A stretch of DNA of 64,000 bases, taken from positions 84,861 to 148,860 of the forward strand of contig PARI01000032.1 of assembly GCA_002711415.1 (NCBI GenBank). Direction: 5' to 3'. The notes below the pieces were generated by a model. The model saw only the letters and a program-made list of their open reading frames with translations, did not search any database and was not told the origin of the DNA. Source of the stretch: Phycisphaerae bacterium (GTDB taxonomy: Bacteria > Planctomycetota > Phycisphaerae > Phycisphaerales > SM1A02). A program made the position numbers and the translations under genes. Shown piece by piece: positions 29,013-37,956 of the stretch (position 1 is the stretch's first letter; each line of letters opens with the position of its first letter).

Positions 29013-30333
29013 TCGCTTCCTGGAGTGCAAGGATCGAGTAGATCGTCACGAGTTCTGGATGACCTTCGGACCATCGATCCTCGGGATTGACCCAACTCCC
29101 ATCTTCTTTCTGCTTCTGGACCAGCGCATCGATCAGTTCGGCTCGCCAGTCGTGGACCTCTCCACCGTCATCAGTGATCGTCAACTGCTGCGTGGCATGC
29201 AGCGCACGGGCCATGGCATGGTAGTAGTAGTAGAGGCCCTGCTGGCCCAGCCCCGGATTCTCCTGGAAGCTCCAATGACTCCTGATCCAGTCGAATGCCG
29301 CCTTGACCCTGGGGTCATCACTGGTCAGGCCGGCATACAGCAGGCTCTTGAACCCCGCGTACGTCATTGATCCATAGCTCTTGAGGCTTCGTGGCGTACC
29401 TTCCGGAATCAGTTCGCCCCATCGACCATCGCCAGCCGCTTCCGAACCGAGGGATTCACCGCCGTTGGCCGGCGTGTAGATGAAGCCTCCGTCCTTGTCA
29501 CCGTTGATCGACCAGGTCGTCCTGTTGCTCGGAATGTTCTGTGTCCTCGAGACGAAGACGAGCGCCGCTTGGACAGCGGGATCGTCAGGGCTCACGCCCG
29601 CATCATGCAGTGCATCCAGCATCACCTGCGTGTTCGACAGGTCGGGCCTGCCTCGCTTGCCATACCCTGCGCCGCCGTACCAGTCCATGTCCGGTTCCAG
29701 TCCCTGCGCGTTGGTCCACTGGTTCTGCTTCAGCCACAGCACCCCGTCCTGAACGATCTCCCGGTACCGGAGTTCGTCGAAGCTGCTGAACGCGCTGACC
29801 ATGGCAGCCGTGACATAGTTGCCCAGCGGGCCGTCCCGGAGTTCCTGCAACATGTCGGGCTGTTGCAGTATCGCCTGGATGAATCGGACCGCCTGGAGGC
29901 ATGCCGGTGAACTGTCGGGCAGGTGCCCGGACTGGGTCAGTGCCTTGATTCCCATCGCGGTGACCGCGAGCGTGACCGGTGCCGGTGACTGCGGCTGGTC
30001 CGTCGGGACCTCGACCACCTCGGTCATCCAGCTTCCATCACCAGCCTGGGCCTTTGCCAGGTACGCGATTCCCTTGTTGATGGCGTTGACGGCATCGTCG
30101 TAGGTTGCTGCATCCATCGATGCCTCGTCGGCTGACGAGGCGATCGCCAGTGTCGCGGGCAGTGGCTGCATGATTGTCCCGGATGCTTCAGCAGCGGGGG
30201 AGCGGGTGATCCTGGTCGGATCGATGCGATTGTCAAGCGTGCTGCCATCATCGACCTGGGCATGCATGATGGTGGAGGTGCAGGCGAGAATGCATAGAAG
30301 GATGCAGCAGTCCTTGCCGATGGATTGTTTCAC
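28990..30333 (-). CDS. Secreted protein with terpenoid-cyclase (squalene/prenyltransferase) repeats
   Basis: A 447-residue protein with a signal peptide (LLCILACTSTIMHA) and an alpha-alpha barrel built from prenyltransferase/squalene-oxidase-type repeats. Examples are INKGIAYLAKAQAGDGSWM near 90, PDLSNTQVMLDALHDAGVS near 240, MTYAGFKSLLYAGLTSDDPR near 325 and LIDALVQKQKEDGSWVNPED near 410. It also has WYGGAGYGKRGRPDLSNTQ. The DxDD catalytic motif of true squalene-hopene cyclases is not visible, and export is inconsistent with terpene synthesis, so a structural or binding role is more likely. Such proteins are frequent in planctomycetes. Its end overlaps that of ctaA by 23 bases. Confidence 0.83.
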   Translation of the reverse strand: MKQSIGKDCCILLCILACTSTIMHAQVDDGSTLDNRIDPTRITRSPAAEASGTIMQPLPATLAIASSADEASMDAATYDDAVNAINKGIAYLAKAQAGDGSWMTEVVEVPTDQPQSPAPVTLAVTAMGIKALTQSGHLPDSSPACLQAVRFIQAILQQPDMLQELRDGPLGNYVTAAMVSAFSSFDELRYREIVQDGVLWLKQNQWTNAQGLEPDMDWYGGAGYGKRGRPDLSNTQVMLDALHDAGVSPDDPAVQAALVFVSRTQNIPSNRTTWSINGDKDGGFIYTPANGGESLGSEAAGDGRWGELIPEGTPRSLKSYGSMTYAGFKSLLYAGLTSDDPRVKAAFDWIRSHWSFQENPGLGQQGLYYYYHAMARALHATQQLTITDDGGEVHDWRAELIDALVQKQKEDGSWVNPEDRWSEGHPELVTIYSILALQEAIKPVAGR

Positions 30334-30358
30334 TGGTGATGCTCCTATGCAGGCAAAG

Positions 30359-32509
30359 TCAGTCCGTCCAGGCGGCCAGCAGCAGCGCTATGTCAAGTCC
30401 GTCGACCACGCCGTCCTGGTTGAGGTCGCCGGGCCCCGATGACTTCCACCCTGCCAGGAGGATCGCGAGATCCGCTCCATCAACGCTTCCATCGCTGTTG
30501 ATGTCGGCTGAGTTCGAGCACGAGACCCCTGATTTGGTGTTCCGAACGATGAACTGGTCCAGTGCGGCCTCGACGATTGACGGTTGGTCGAGGTCACATG
30601 CCGTGAACCTCGCCCTCATGTCTCCTGTTGGTTCGGCATGGTCGCTGATCCTGTACTCGTAGTAGTACCACCCGCCGTTGACCACTTCGCCGTCAGGCCC
30701 GATGGTATCCACGAGGATCCATGACCGCCCGCCGTCGGGCGAAATTTCCACCTGCATCGAGTCCTCGAGCGGAGCCGATCCGAAGGTGTTGGAATACCAG
30801 AGCCAGAACGAGACGTGGGGATCAGCCCCAGTCGCATCGAATCCAGGAGAAACCAGGTAGGTACAGCCTCCATCGATGTCCCAATCGCCATCGATGTTCC
30901 CGGTCAGCATGCAAGAGTCGCCGCTGAATGCGTAAGGCGGTTCTCCTCGATCTCCGAATCCGGCGGGGATGCCTTGCTCCCATGAGCCCGTCGTCAATGA
31001 TGGATCGTCGCTGACGGACCAGCCATTGGCGGTCTCGAAATCGTCGTTGAACGCTTGATCGAAATCATCCGCTGCGATCACCGCGTTTGTGACCCTGGGG
31101 GCCATCGATGGATCCGCCGCGGTCTCGCCGGTCGTCGTGGAGGCGGTGATGAAGAACTCGATGCTTGATGGACAGGGGGTCGCCGGGAACTGACCGATGA
31201 ACCGGCTGTCGCCCGAATGAGTCATCTTGATCGCGATGAACGGATTCGAATCGATGCTCACATGGAGCATCGGGGAATCCATATCGAGGATGAGATCATT
31301 CACGGGAAGTATGTCCACCTCGATCGAGGTCGTTCCCGCGGGAGAGACCAGCCCGGGAAGCCCGAAGGGATACTCGTACGAGATGATCGAAGGATGGTCG
31401 CAGATTCCCTGAGGTGCGGCCAGTGCGTCCTGAAGCGGCATCGCTGCGATCCTGGTTCCGGAGTTGGCGCCACCACCGGCATTGCATCCGCCATGTGTGT
31501 GAATGCCCACGGCCATGCCGCTGGTCTCATCGATCACCGGTGAACCGGAATTCCCACCGGTCGTGTCGGTCTGGTACTGCATGGAGGTCGAGTTCATGGA
31601 AGCCAGGGGGCCGAGATGCGTCTGCTGGACGTGGTTCCACTGCCATGGTGACGAATCGGAGCCATAGCCCGTGATGCGGATCGGCTCGGTCACGCCCGGC
31701 TCCATCGTGGAGATCTGGAAGAAGTCTCCCTGGGCCTCGGCGGCCGTAAGTCCCGTTTCCGTGTTCTGGAAGCATCCGAAGTACGCCCAGTCATCTCCGA
31801 CACCCTGGTTGGAGAACTGCATTGATTCAAAGTCGACCGCGTACTGGTCTTCCGGACCTGGATGCTGGAGGCTTCCGTTTTCGGTCGACTCGGGGACGTT
31901 GAACTGGATGACGCTTGCCCCGGGAGGAATGCAGTGCCCGGCCGACAGCATGCAGTGATTGAGGTCGTCGATGATCCATGCAGTACAGGTCGCTGGCATC
32001 AGTCTCCCGGCCCTGGGATCCGTCGAGGGAAGTCGGTCATCGATGTCCCCGCAGATGGTCGAGGCGACCGATCCTCCCCCCAGTTCCGTCCAGGCGCCCC
32101 TGATTGAGAATCGGCACTCCTCGATGACGTCTCCGGACAGGAGTTCCACGAGCACGATGTCGCCATTGAAGTACGCGGACGTGTTGGACCATTGCCGGAT
32201 CGACTCGGCATCGTGAACCTGCACCGCATCATCCAGGAGCGACCTGATGCGCAGCTGGCACGAGCCGATGTCGACACGCTCGAGTACGAGCCTGAGCCAG
32301 TGGGCCCCATCGACATGGACGACCTGCAGCAGGAGGGATTCCCCTTCGATTCCATTGGCCCGGACAGGGCCGGATTCAAAATCCAGATCCATCAGGATCC
32401 CCGGGTTCGGCGGAGCCGGCGTGACCTGTGCGTTCACATCTGTTCCTGTCAGGATCGATATGAATGGGCAAGCAGCCAGTGCCAGGATCGTCATGTGAAT
32501 TCGTGGCAT
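30359..32509 (-). CDS. Secreted trypsin/V8-like serine protease with dockerin-like C-terminus
   Basis: A 716-residue exported protease. Signal peptide: HMTILALAACPFISILTG. The S1-type triad is intact: His about 192 in MLSAGHCIPPG, Asp about 240 in VGDDWAYFGC, Ser about 321 in TTGGNSGSPVIDETSG, the last being the glutamyl-endopeptidase/V8 form GNSGSP. Beyond about 400 lie a region that may hold a beta-sandwich module (SVSDDPSLTTGSWEQG, then VSFWLWYSN) and a C-terminal dockerin-like pair (DINSDGSVDGADLAILLAGW and DLNQDGVVDGLDIALLLAAW). The start at 32509 is chosen over the frame start at 32668 because GGAGG lies 9 bases before it and the signal peptide then sits at the N-terminus. Confidence 0.87.
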   Translation of the reverse strand: MPRIHMTILALAACPFISILTGTDVNAQVTPAPPNPGILMDLDFESGPVRANGIEGESLLLQVVHVDGAHWLRLVLERVDIGSCQLRIRSLLDDAVQVHDAESIRQWSNTSAYFNGDIVLVELLSGDVIEECRFSIRGAWTELGGGSVASTICGDIDDRLPSTDPRAGRLMPATCTAWIIDDLNHCMLSAGHCIPPGASVIQFNVPESTENGSLQHPGPEDQYAVDFESMQFSNQGVGDDWAYFGCFQNTETGLTAAEAQGDFFQISTMEPGVTEPIRITGYGSDSSPWQWNHVQQTHLGPLASMNSTSMQYQTDTTGGNSGSPVIDETSGMAVGIHTHGGCNAGGGANSGTRIAAMPLQDALAAPQGICDHPSIISYEYPFGLPGLVSPAGTTSIEVDILPVNDLILDMDSPMLHVSIDSNPFIAIKMTHSGDSRFIGQFPATPCPSSIEFFITASTTTGETAADPSMAPRVTNAVIAADDFDQAFNDDFETANGWSVSDDPSLTTGSWEQGIPAGFGDRGEPPYAFSGDSCMLTGNIDGDWDIDGGCTYLVSPGFDATGADPHVSFWLWYSNTFGSAPLEDSMQVEISPDGGRSWILVDTIGPDGEVVNGGWYYYEYRISDHAEPTGDMRARFTACDLDQPSIVEAALDQFIVRNTKSGVSCSNSADINSDGSVDGADLAILLAGWKSSGPGDLNQDGVVDGLDIALLLAAWTD

Positions 32510-32588
32510 GGAATCAGACCTCCTGCATTCTTGGTCCCCTTCCGGGGTGGGCGGTTCCATCAATTGTACGAGTGGTCTCCGTGCGGAT

Positions 32589-33029
32589 TCAATCCCGATC
32601 TTCCTGGGCATCGGACCGCAGTCGACCGATGGCTCCAGCGATCGCATCCAGTGGTCGCGGGGCTGCATCGGATTCCGAGTCCCCTCCGAGTCCGTGTTCC
32701 GCCTTTTTCAGGACCGAATCCACGGCGAGGCCGACGCCATCAAGGACGCGCTGGAGCACGTGTTCGTTGCCCCTGATCAGGTCATGCAGCAGCCAGGAAG
32801 GGATCCGACTGAACCTGAGCGGGTCCTTTTCAAGAAGGATCCTTGCCAGGATGCTGCTGGTGATGTCCTGTTCATCCTGGTCAAGCACCCTGATCCGTGT
32901 GCCTGAACTGACCATCGCGTAGATCTCGTCATGGCTCAGGTGGTGCCCCTTGCCGGTGACGTGCAGTCGATGATCCTCACCGACCCGGATCTCGACGACC
33001 TCGACATCCTCGTTCCGATTCATGTTCAT
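32589..33029 (-). CDS. PhaR-like polyhydroxyalkanoate synthesis regulator (DNA-binding domain)
   Basis: A 146-residue cytoplasmic protein. Residues about 15-65 (RLHVTGKGHHLSHDEIYAMV, then SGTRIRVLDQDEQDITSSIL with ARILLEK after it) follow the PhaR N-terminal domain pattern: a beta-hairpin, a helix, then the VxDxxxxEDIT motif. The usual opening KKYPNRRLYDT is diverged. The second half (LDGVGLAVDSVLKKAEHG) is helical. Known PhaR proteins bind DNA and PHA granules and repress phasin genes. No PHA synthase or phasin gene is in the window. It lies 30 bases downstream of the DUF1573 gene and 79 bases before the protease gene on the same strand. Confidence 0.7.
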   Translation of the reverse strand: MNMNRNEDVEVVEIRVGEDHRLHVTGKGHHLSHDEIYAMVSSGTRIRVLDQDEQDITSSILARILLEKDPLRFSRIPSWLLHDLIRGNEHVLQRVLDGVGLAVDSVLKKAEHGLGGDSESDAAPRPLDAIAGAIGRLRSDAQEDRD

Positions 33030-33059
33030 GGTTGTCTCCTCATGATCCTGGGATTGATC

Positions 33060-34178
33060 TCACTCGACAAGGCAGTAGACCTGGACGGGTGCCGATCGGC
33101 CGGCCGCATGGAACGTGACCGGGAAGTAGAGCACGCCCGAGACTCCCTGTCGCGGGACTACTTCAACCGTGCACTGCACGTTGGTCCCGTCGGACACCTG
33201 ATCAACCAGGCGGACGGCCACCTCGGGAGTCGATGTCGATACCCCGGACACCCCGGCATTGCCGAGGTTCTTGATCTCCATCATGAACTCGCCCCGGCCA
33301 CCGACTGGGATCACGCCCGCGTTGGCGACGAACTGGCCGAGGCTCAGCTGCGGCTTGAACCGGGTACATTCATGTCGGATGCGCATGTCGAGTATCCGGC
33401 ATTCGGGATGATCCGTCTCGATGATCGCGTACATCGGCATCGCGTTGCATGGATAGCTTCGCAGGTCGTACCTGAGCGTGTAGTTGTTTCTGGGAGCATC
33501 CGAGCCGGGGTTGAATCCGACGAACACGGGTTTCTGGCCCATGACGGAGACGACATTGAATGGCCGACCGTCGATCGACTGGAGCCCGAACGTGCCCGTC
33601 ACGTTCTCCGGCGCCACGGCATCGATGTATGGTGTCGGTGTGCCCTTGATCTTGTAGGCGACCTGAGCGGTCAGGGTGATCTGAACGATCTGGTTCAATC
33701 CCTTGAAGACGATGTTCACGGCAGCCTGTTTGGTGCCGGTTGCGCTGGAGACCTTCATCTCGACGGGCACATTGATCGATGATCGTGCCGGTATGGTTTT
33801 CCCGTCAAGTTCCAGCGTGGTGCATGTGCAGCTGGGCCTGGCGGCCAGGACAGTGACCGGTTGACCAGAGGTGTTCAGCAGCTTGAAATCACCCTTGACT
33901 GTCGAGCCGGGCTCCACCAGGCCTGCATTGATCGCCGGCGGCTCTGCCTTGATCGGGCCTTCCGTGGTGTAGTTGGCTGTTCCGGGGCCACTGGGAAACG
34001 CCAGGTCGGGCCCCTTGGATCCTGCCTGTGCAGGGGGCTGTGTTGCCGGGGCCGTCGTGGTGGCGGTCGTCGTGCTGCCAGGGTCACCCTGGTCACTGCA
34101 GCCGGTTCCGAGCGATGCCACGAGCAGGATGACTGCTTGAATCACTCCCCGCGTGCTGTTGTTCTGGCATTCCATCAT
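33060..34178 (-). CDS. DUF1573-domain lipoprotein
   Basis: A 372-residue predicted lipoprotein: signal segment GVIQAVILLVASLGTGC with lipobox Cys about 27, then a Thr/Ala/Pro-rich linker. The first DUF1573 domain contains PINAGLVEPGSTVKGDFKLL (two residues overlapping an upstream Ala) and the family motif ARPSCTCTTLELDGKTIP, where Cys-Thr-Cys is characteristic. A second immunoglobulin-like domain follows (VANAGVIPVGGRGEFMMEIK). Such proteins are abundant on planctomycete surfaces and have no assigned enzymatic role. It is divergent from the MDR reductase gene across about 100 bases. Confidence 0.85.
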   Translation of the reverse strand: MMECQNNSTRGVIQAVILLVASLGTGCSDQGDPGSTTTATTTAPATQPPAQAGSKGPDLAFPSGPGTANYTTEGPIKAEPPAINAGLVEPGSTVKGDFKLLNTSGQPVTVLAARPSCTCTTLELDGKTIPARSSINVPVEMKVSSATGTKQAAVNIVFKGLNQIVQITLTAQVAYKIKGTPTPYIDAVAPENVTGTFGLQSIDGRPFNVVSVMGQKPVFVGFNPGSDAPRNNYTLRYDLRSYPCNAMPMYAIIETDHPECRILDMRIRHECTRFKPQLSLGQFVANAGVIPVGGRGEFMMEIKNLGNAGVSGVSTSTPEVAVRLVDQVSDGTNVQCTVEVVPRQGVSGVLYFPVTFHAAGRSAPVQVYCLVE

Positions 34179-34281
34179 GGATTCCTGGGTTGGTCGCCCG
34201 AAGGCATCTGTAGGTTCGTCACATCCTACCGGTCAAGCGGGATTCAGGCAGCCCCGGCTGCATCGCCATAGAATCCAAGCC

Positions 34282-35313
34282 ATGAAGGCAATCATCGTTA
34301 CCCGGCAGGGACATGATGTTTCGAACAACGTGGAGTTCGTGGCGGACTTTCCTGATCCGCGACCCGCCGCAGGCCAGCTGCTGGTCCGCACAGAGGCATC
34401 CTCCCTGAACCAGCTCGATCTCTGGGTCGGTCGTGGAGTCCCCGGCTTCGAGATGGACTATCCACGCATCGGAGGCAGTGACGGGGTCGGGACCGTGGTC
34501 GAAGTCGGTGATGGCGTTGATGAGTCCTGGCTTGATCAGCGAGTCATGATCAACGCCGCCGTATTCCAGGATCCGACCCCGAGGCCAGGTCGTCGGGCTG
34601 CCGGCGAGGACATCATCATGATCGGTGAGCATGTCAACGGCACCCATGCCGAATTCTTCGTGGTTCCGGCCACCAATGCGCTCGTGGTTTCCCAGGTCGA
34701 TCCGATCAATGCCGCGGCGTACGGACTCACGCACCTGACCGCCTGGAGGATGATGGTCACTCGAGCTCGCATTCAGCCGGGTTCGGACGTCCTGATCCCC
34801 GGGATCGGCGGGGGAGTCGCCCTGGCAGCTCTGGGGATCGCGCAGCACCTTGCATGTCGGACCATCGTGACGAGCAGGCACCAGCACAAGCTTGATGCCG
34901 CCTTGAGCCTCGGCGCGTCGGAGGGTGTCCTTGATGAAGGCCAGGACTTCTCCGGCCAGGTTCGATCCCTGACCGGCAAGAGAGGTGTTGACGTCTGCGT
35001 CGATTCGGTCGGGAAGGTGGTGCACGAGTCGTGCCTCAAGAGCCTGGCTCGAGGCGGCACGTTCGTCACCTGTGGCTGCACATCCGGTCGCGATCCAGCC
35101 ACGGATCTTGCTCGGATCTTCTGGAACCAGTTGTCGATCCTTGGATCAACCATGGGAGACATGGATGAATTCCAAGCCGCCTCGTCATTGCTCAAGTCAG
35201 GTGCGATCGAACCCGTCATCGACTCGACATGGAATCCGGTCGAGGGCAGGAATGCGTATGAGCGGCTTGAATCGAGCAAGCAGTTTGGCAAGATCGTCTT
35301 TGACTGGCGATGA
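34282..35313 (+). CDS. Zinc-type alcohol dehydrogenase-like / quinone oxidoreductase (MDR family)
   Basis: A 343-residue NAD(P)H-dependent medium-chain dehydrogenase/reductase. Seen: SSLNQLDLWVGRG and PRIGGSDGVGTVVEVGDG of the catalytic domain, then the Rossmann motif VLIPGIGGGVALAALGIAQ and DVCVDSVGKVVHESCLKS. The Cys cluster of structural-zinc alcohol dehydrogenases is absent, and the catalytic-zinc Cys/His pattern is incomplete, so it sits closer to quinone oxidoreductase/crotonyl-CoA reductase-like members. The frame extends upstream to 34153, but ATG 34282 (MKAIIVTRQG) is the family N-terminus. Substrate unknown. Confidence 0.87.
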   Translation: MKAIIVTRQGHDVSNNVEFVADFPDPRPAAGQLLVRTEASSLNQLDLWVGRGVPGFEMDYPRIGGSDGVGTVVEVGDGVDESWLDQRVMINAAVFQDPTPRPGRRAAGEDIIMIGEHVNGTHAEFFVVPATNALVVSQVDPINAAAYGLTHLTAWRMMVTRARIQPGSDVLIPGIGGGVALAALGIAQHLACRTIVTSRHQHKLDAALSLGASEGVLDEGQDFSGQVRSLTGKRGVDVCVDSVGKVVHESCLKSLARGGTFVTCGCTSGRDPATDLARIFWNQLSILGSTMGDMDEFQAASSLLKSGAIEPVIDSTWNPVEGRNAYERLESSKQFGKIVFDWR

Positions 35314-35675
35314 CAGCCCGATACGGGCCCCTTGGGTCGTTCCAGATACACATTCGAGTCAAGGCAGCATAAAAGGTTCTCGGACTTTGTCGTGCATGAA
35401 TTAGTGCGGTCCCTGTGGATAACCCATGTCTTACAGGACCGTGAGCGTATTCTTGCCCGATTTGTGTGGACGATTCAAGTTATGCCGGTATTTTGGGAAA
35501 AGTAGAGTCCTGCCGGATCTTGGCCACTCCAGTCCTGCACGGCTTACATCCTGGTGTCCTTTGTTCAACATGCATGGGTGAGTTTGGCCACACTGTCTTA
35601 CTCACGCATGTTCAAGATTTGTTCGTAATGCGAAACCAGTCGGCCGATCCATTGGCTGGCGACTTGGAGGAATAG
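35314..35675. other. Intergenic region upstream of the Cys-rich secreted protein
   Basis: This 362-base gap is less GC-rich than its surroundings. A 69-codon open frame (35466-35675) ends right at the next start but has no family resemblance or ribosome site and is not called as a gene. GCATAAAA at 35367-35374 recurs upstream of the next secreted-protein gene (37813-37820). The gap ends with GGAGG at about 35665-35669, a good ribosome site for the ATG at 35676 or 35679. Confidence 0.4.
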
Positions 35676-37658
35676 ATGATGGAAACTCGTTTGATTCTTG
35701 GTGCTGGTATCAGTGCTCTCTCGATTGCACTGTGCGCACCCATGACGTTCGCACAAGATTGCGATGTCACCCCGCCAGCCGGTGCGATCGAAGCCGACGA
35801 TGGCTGTGATCACGGCACGGAAGTAGATGCCAATGGTGGCTGTAACGAGGACCCTGTCGCTTGGCAGGATCTCGGGTCACTGACCGAAGCTGACAACAAT
35901 GTCGCTGTCTACGGTACAGTCGGTGGTTGGATCACGCCTGCTGATACCGAATCTCGTGATCTTGACTGGTTCACGTTCACCGTCGACGGTCCGGTCACCT
36001 TGAGCGTCACGTTCGACACGGCCAGCGTCACTGACGGATTGCCCATGGCTGACTTTCTCTGGTTCGTGACCAATTCCGACTGTAGTGACCTGGTGGTCAT
36101 CGCCAGTGGCGTCAACACCAATCAGGAGTGCCCGCAGAGCATCGATCCGGTGGTTCTTCCTGCTGCTGGCACCTACGGCCTCGTCGTGACCGTCAATTGC
36201 TTCGGTACGGCCGATTGCACCCCCTGTCCTTCGGACTACCTTGCGAGGATTGTTGCCGAGTACAGCGAATTCCCCGACTGTGGTGATCCGGGTGCCGGTT
36301 CCTGCGTCGAGTCAAACGGATCCCCGGGCTGCGACGACTTCTCATGCTGCGAAGCTGTCTGCAACTTCGATCCGATTTGCTGCGAGTTCGAATGGGACGA
36401 CACCTGCGTCAACAACGCAGTCGACCTGTGCGGCTTCTTCATCTACGACTGCCCTGATGATCCTGCTGCTCCCAGCAACGACTGCCCGTCTGGCGCGATT
36501 GCTGTTGGTGATAACGAAGTTCTTTCCTTCGACACCGAGCTTGCCAATACCGTTGGCCCGGATGAGGCTGCCTGTGCATCCGGCGAGAATGACCTTCCCA
36601 TCTGGCGCGACCTCTGGTACTCCTGGACCGCTTCGGATGAAGGCACCATGACCGCCTCCACGTGTGGCATCGCTCAATTCGACACCAAGATTGCTGCATA
36701 CGATGTCACCGATCTGGTCGATTTTGGCGAACTGCCTCAGTTCATCATCACGTGCAATGAAGATTGCGTCGATGATCCTGAGTTCTTCTCGTCCGAGTTG
36801 ACCATTCCTGTCGAAGCAGGTCGCAGCTACCTCTTCAGGCTTGGTGGTTATCTCGATGCATTCGGCAGTGGCGATATCAGCTTCAACTACGCTCCGCCGG
36901 TTCAGCCGGACGAGTGTGACGAGCCTGGTTCAGCGTTTGCTACCAACAACGACTCGACTGATCTGACCCTCAACGGCATCGCTTGTGCTGGTGCTGGCAT
37001 CACGGTCAACAACGAGTATGCGACAATCATCGACCTGTCCGGTCTGGGCGAAGTCGAGATCCGCTGCGTTGAGTTCGGTTGGTTCAACACTGGTTCAAGC
37101 CTTGTCGGCAACATCAACATCTACAAGGATCTTGATGGCGGCGATCCCATTTCGCCGGACACCGACCTGGAACTGGCTGCAACCGACGAGATCCTTCTGC
37201 CTGCCACCGATGGCGTGGAGGTCGTCAATATCGCCAAGTTTGATCCGTATGTCTGCCTGCAGCCCGAGGCTGACGGCAGTCTCTTCATCGTTGTCGAACT
37301 CGCGATTCCTGCAAGCTCAGATGGCTTTGCCACCTTTGCAGGTAATGATGTGGGCGCAGCCTACGAGACCTACCTCAAGTCAGCTCCTTGTGGCCTGACT
37401 GAATACCTCAAGCTTGCAGACATCGGCTTCCCGGGCTTCTACTGGGTTGTCCAGGTCAACTACGAGGCGGGTTGTGGTGGCGGCGACACCTGCGTTGGTG
37501 ATATCAACGAGAATGGTGTTGTTGATGGTGAGGACCTCGGTATCATGCTCGGCCAGTGGAACGCGACCGGCTCGAACCCTGCTGATCTGAACGGCGATGA
37601 CATCGTCGACGGTGAGGACCTGGGTCTCCTGCTCGGCAACTGGGGCCCATGCGTCTGA
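35676..37658 (+). CDS. Large secreted protein with one Cys module and a dockerin-like C-terminus
   Basis: A 660-residue exported protein without a recognised enzyme domain. It has a signal peptide (ILGAGISALSIALCAPMTFA). Two regions (about 60-175 and 270-410) look like bacterial pre-peptidase or adhesive beta-sandwich domains (LDWFTFTVDGPVTLSVTFDT; LWYSWTASDEGTMTASTCG). Between them, residues 202-252 are one copy of the Cys-rich module (FSCCEAVCNFDPICCEFEWD). A third sandwich-like region follows, then the dockerin-like pair DINENGVVDGEDLGIMLGQW and DLNGDDIVDGEDLGLLLGNW. Composition is very Asp-rich and acidic, as in secreted marine proteins. A strong terminator follows 60 bases after the stop. 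Confidence 0.8.
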   Translation: MMETRLILGAGISALSIALCAPMTFAQDCDVTPPAGAIEADDGCDHGTEVDANGGCNEDPVAWQDLGSLTEADNNVAVYGTVGGWITPADTESRDLDWFTFTVDGPVTLSVTFDTASVTDGLPMADFLWFVTNSDCSDLVVIASGVNTNQECPQSIDPVVLPAAGTYGLVVTVNCFGTADCTPCPSDYLARIVAEYSEFPDCGDPGAGSCVESNGSPGCDDFSCCEAVCNFDPICCEFEWDDTCVNNAVDLCGFFIYDCPDDPAAPSNDCPSGAIAVGDNEVLSFDTELANTVGPDEAACASGENDLPIWRDLWYSWTASDEGTMTASTCGIAQFDTKIAAYDVTDLVDFGELPQFIITCNEDCVDDPEFFSSELTIPVEAGRSYLFRLGGYLDAFGSGDISFNYAPPVQPDECDEPGSAFATNNDSTDLTLNGIACAGAGITVNNEYATIIDLSGLGEVEIRCVEFGWFNTGSSLVGNINIYKDLDGGDPISPDTDLELAATDEILLPATDGVEVVNIAKFDPYVCLQPEADGSLFIVVELAIPASSDGFATFAGNDVGAAYETYLKSAPCGLTEYLKLADIGFPGFYWVVQVNYEAGCGGGDTCVGDINENGVVDGEDLGIMLGQWNATGSNPADLNGDDIVDGEDLGLLLGNWGPCV

Positions 37659-37717
37659 GTCTGCTGAACTCTGGTCAACCGTGTTGACCTGACTCTGCAC
37701 CCAATGTGATGCAACCA

Positions 37718-37746
37718 GCCCCCGGCACGAGTGCCGGGGGCTTTTT
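37718..37746 (+). terminator. Intrinsic terminator after the 35676 gene
   Basis: A GC-rich perfect stem, GCCCCCGGCAC (37718-37728) with GTGCCGGGGGC (37731-37741), then TTTTT at 37742-37746. This is the clearest intrinsic terminator in the window and isolates the two Cys-rich secreted-protein genes into separate transcripts. Confidence 0.9.
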
Positions 37747-37956
37747 CGTGCCTTGGTGCAGTACATTCCAGTTCCCTGCTCTTGTGTACAGATCTGAATA
37801 CCGGACATTGCGGCATAAAATGTGTCCCATTGTGGGCTCAAGTCCAATATCAGTCTTTCGCATCACCCGGAGTCCGCTTATTCTAAATACATCGAAATGC
37901 CCACGCATTGACGACTCATGGGGTCCTTGCAAGAACACACAACTGTGGAGAAAGAG

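Noticed and set aside
35466-35675. Possible 69-residue protein before the 35676 gene
   Set aside because: Ends exactly at the next start, has no ribosome site or family resemblance, and lies in a leader-like region.
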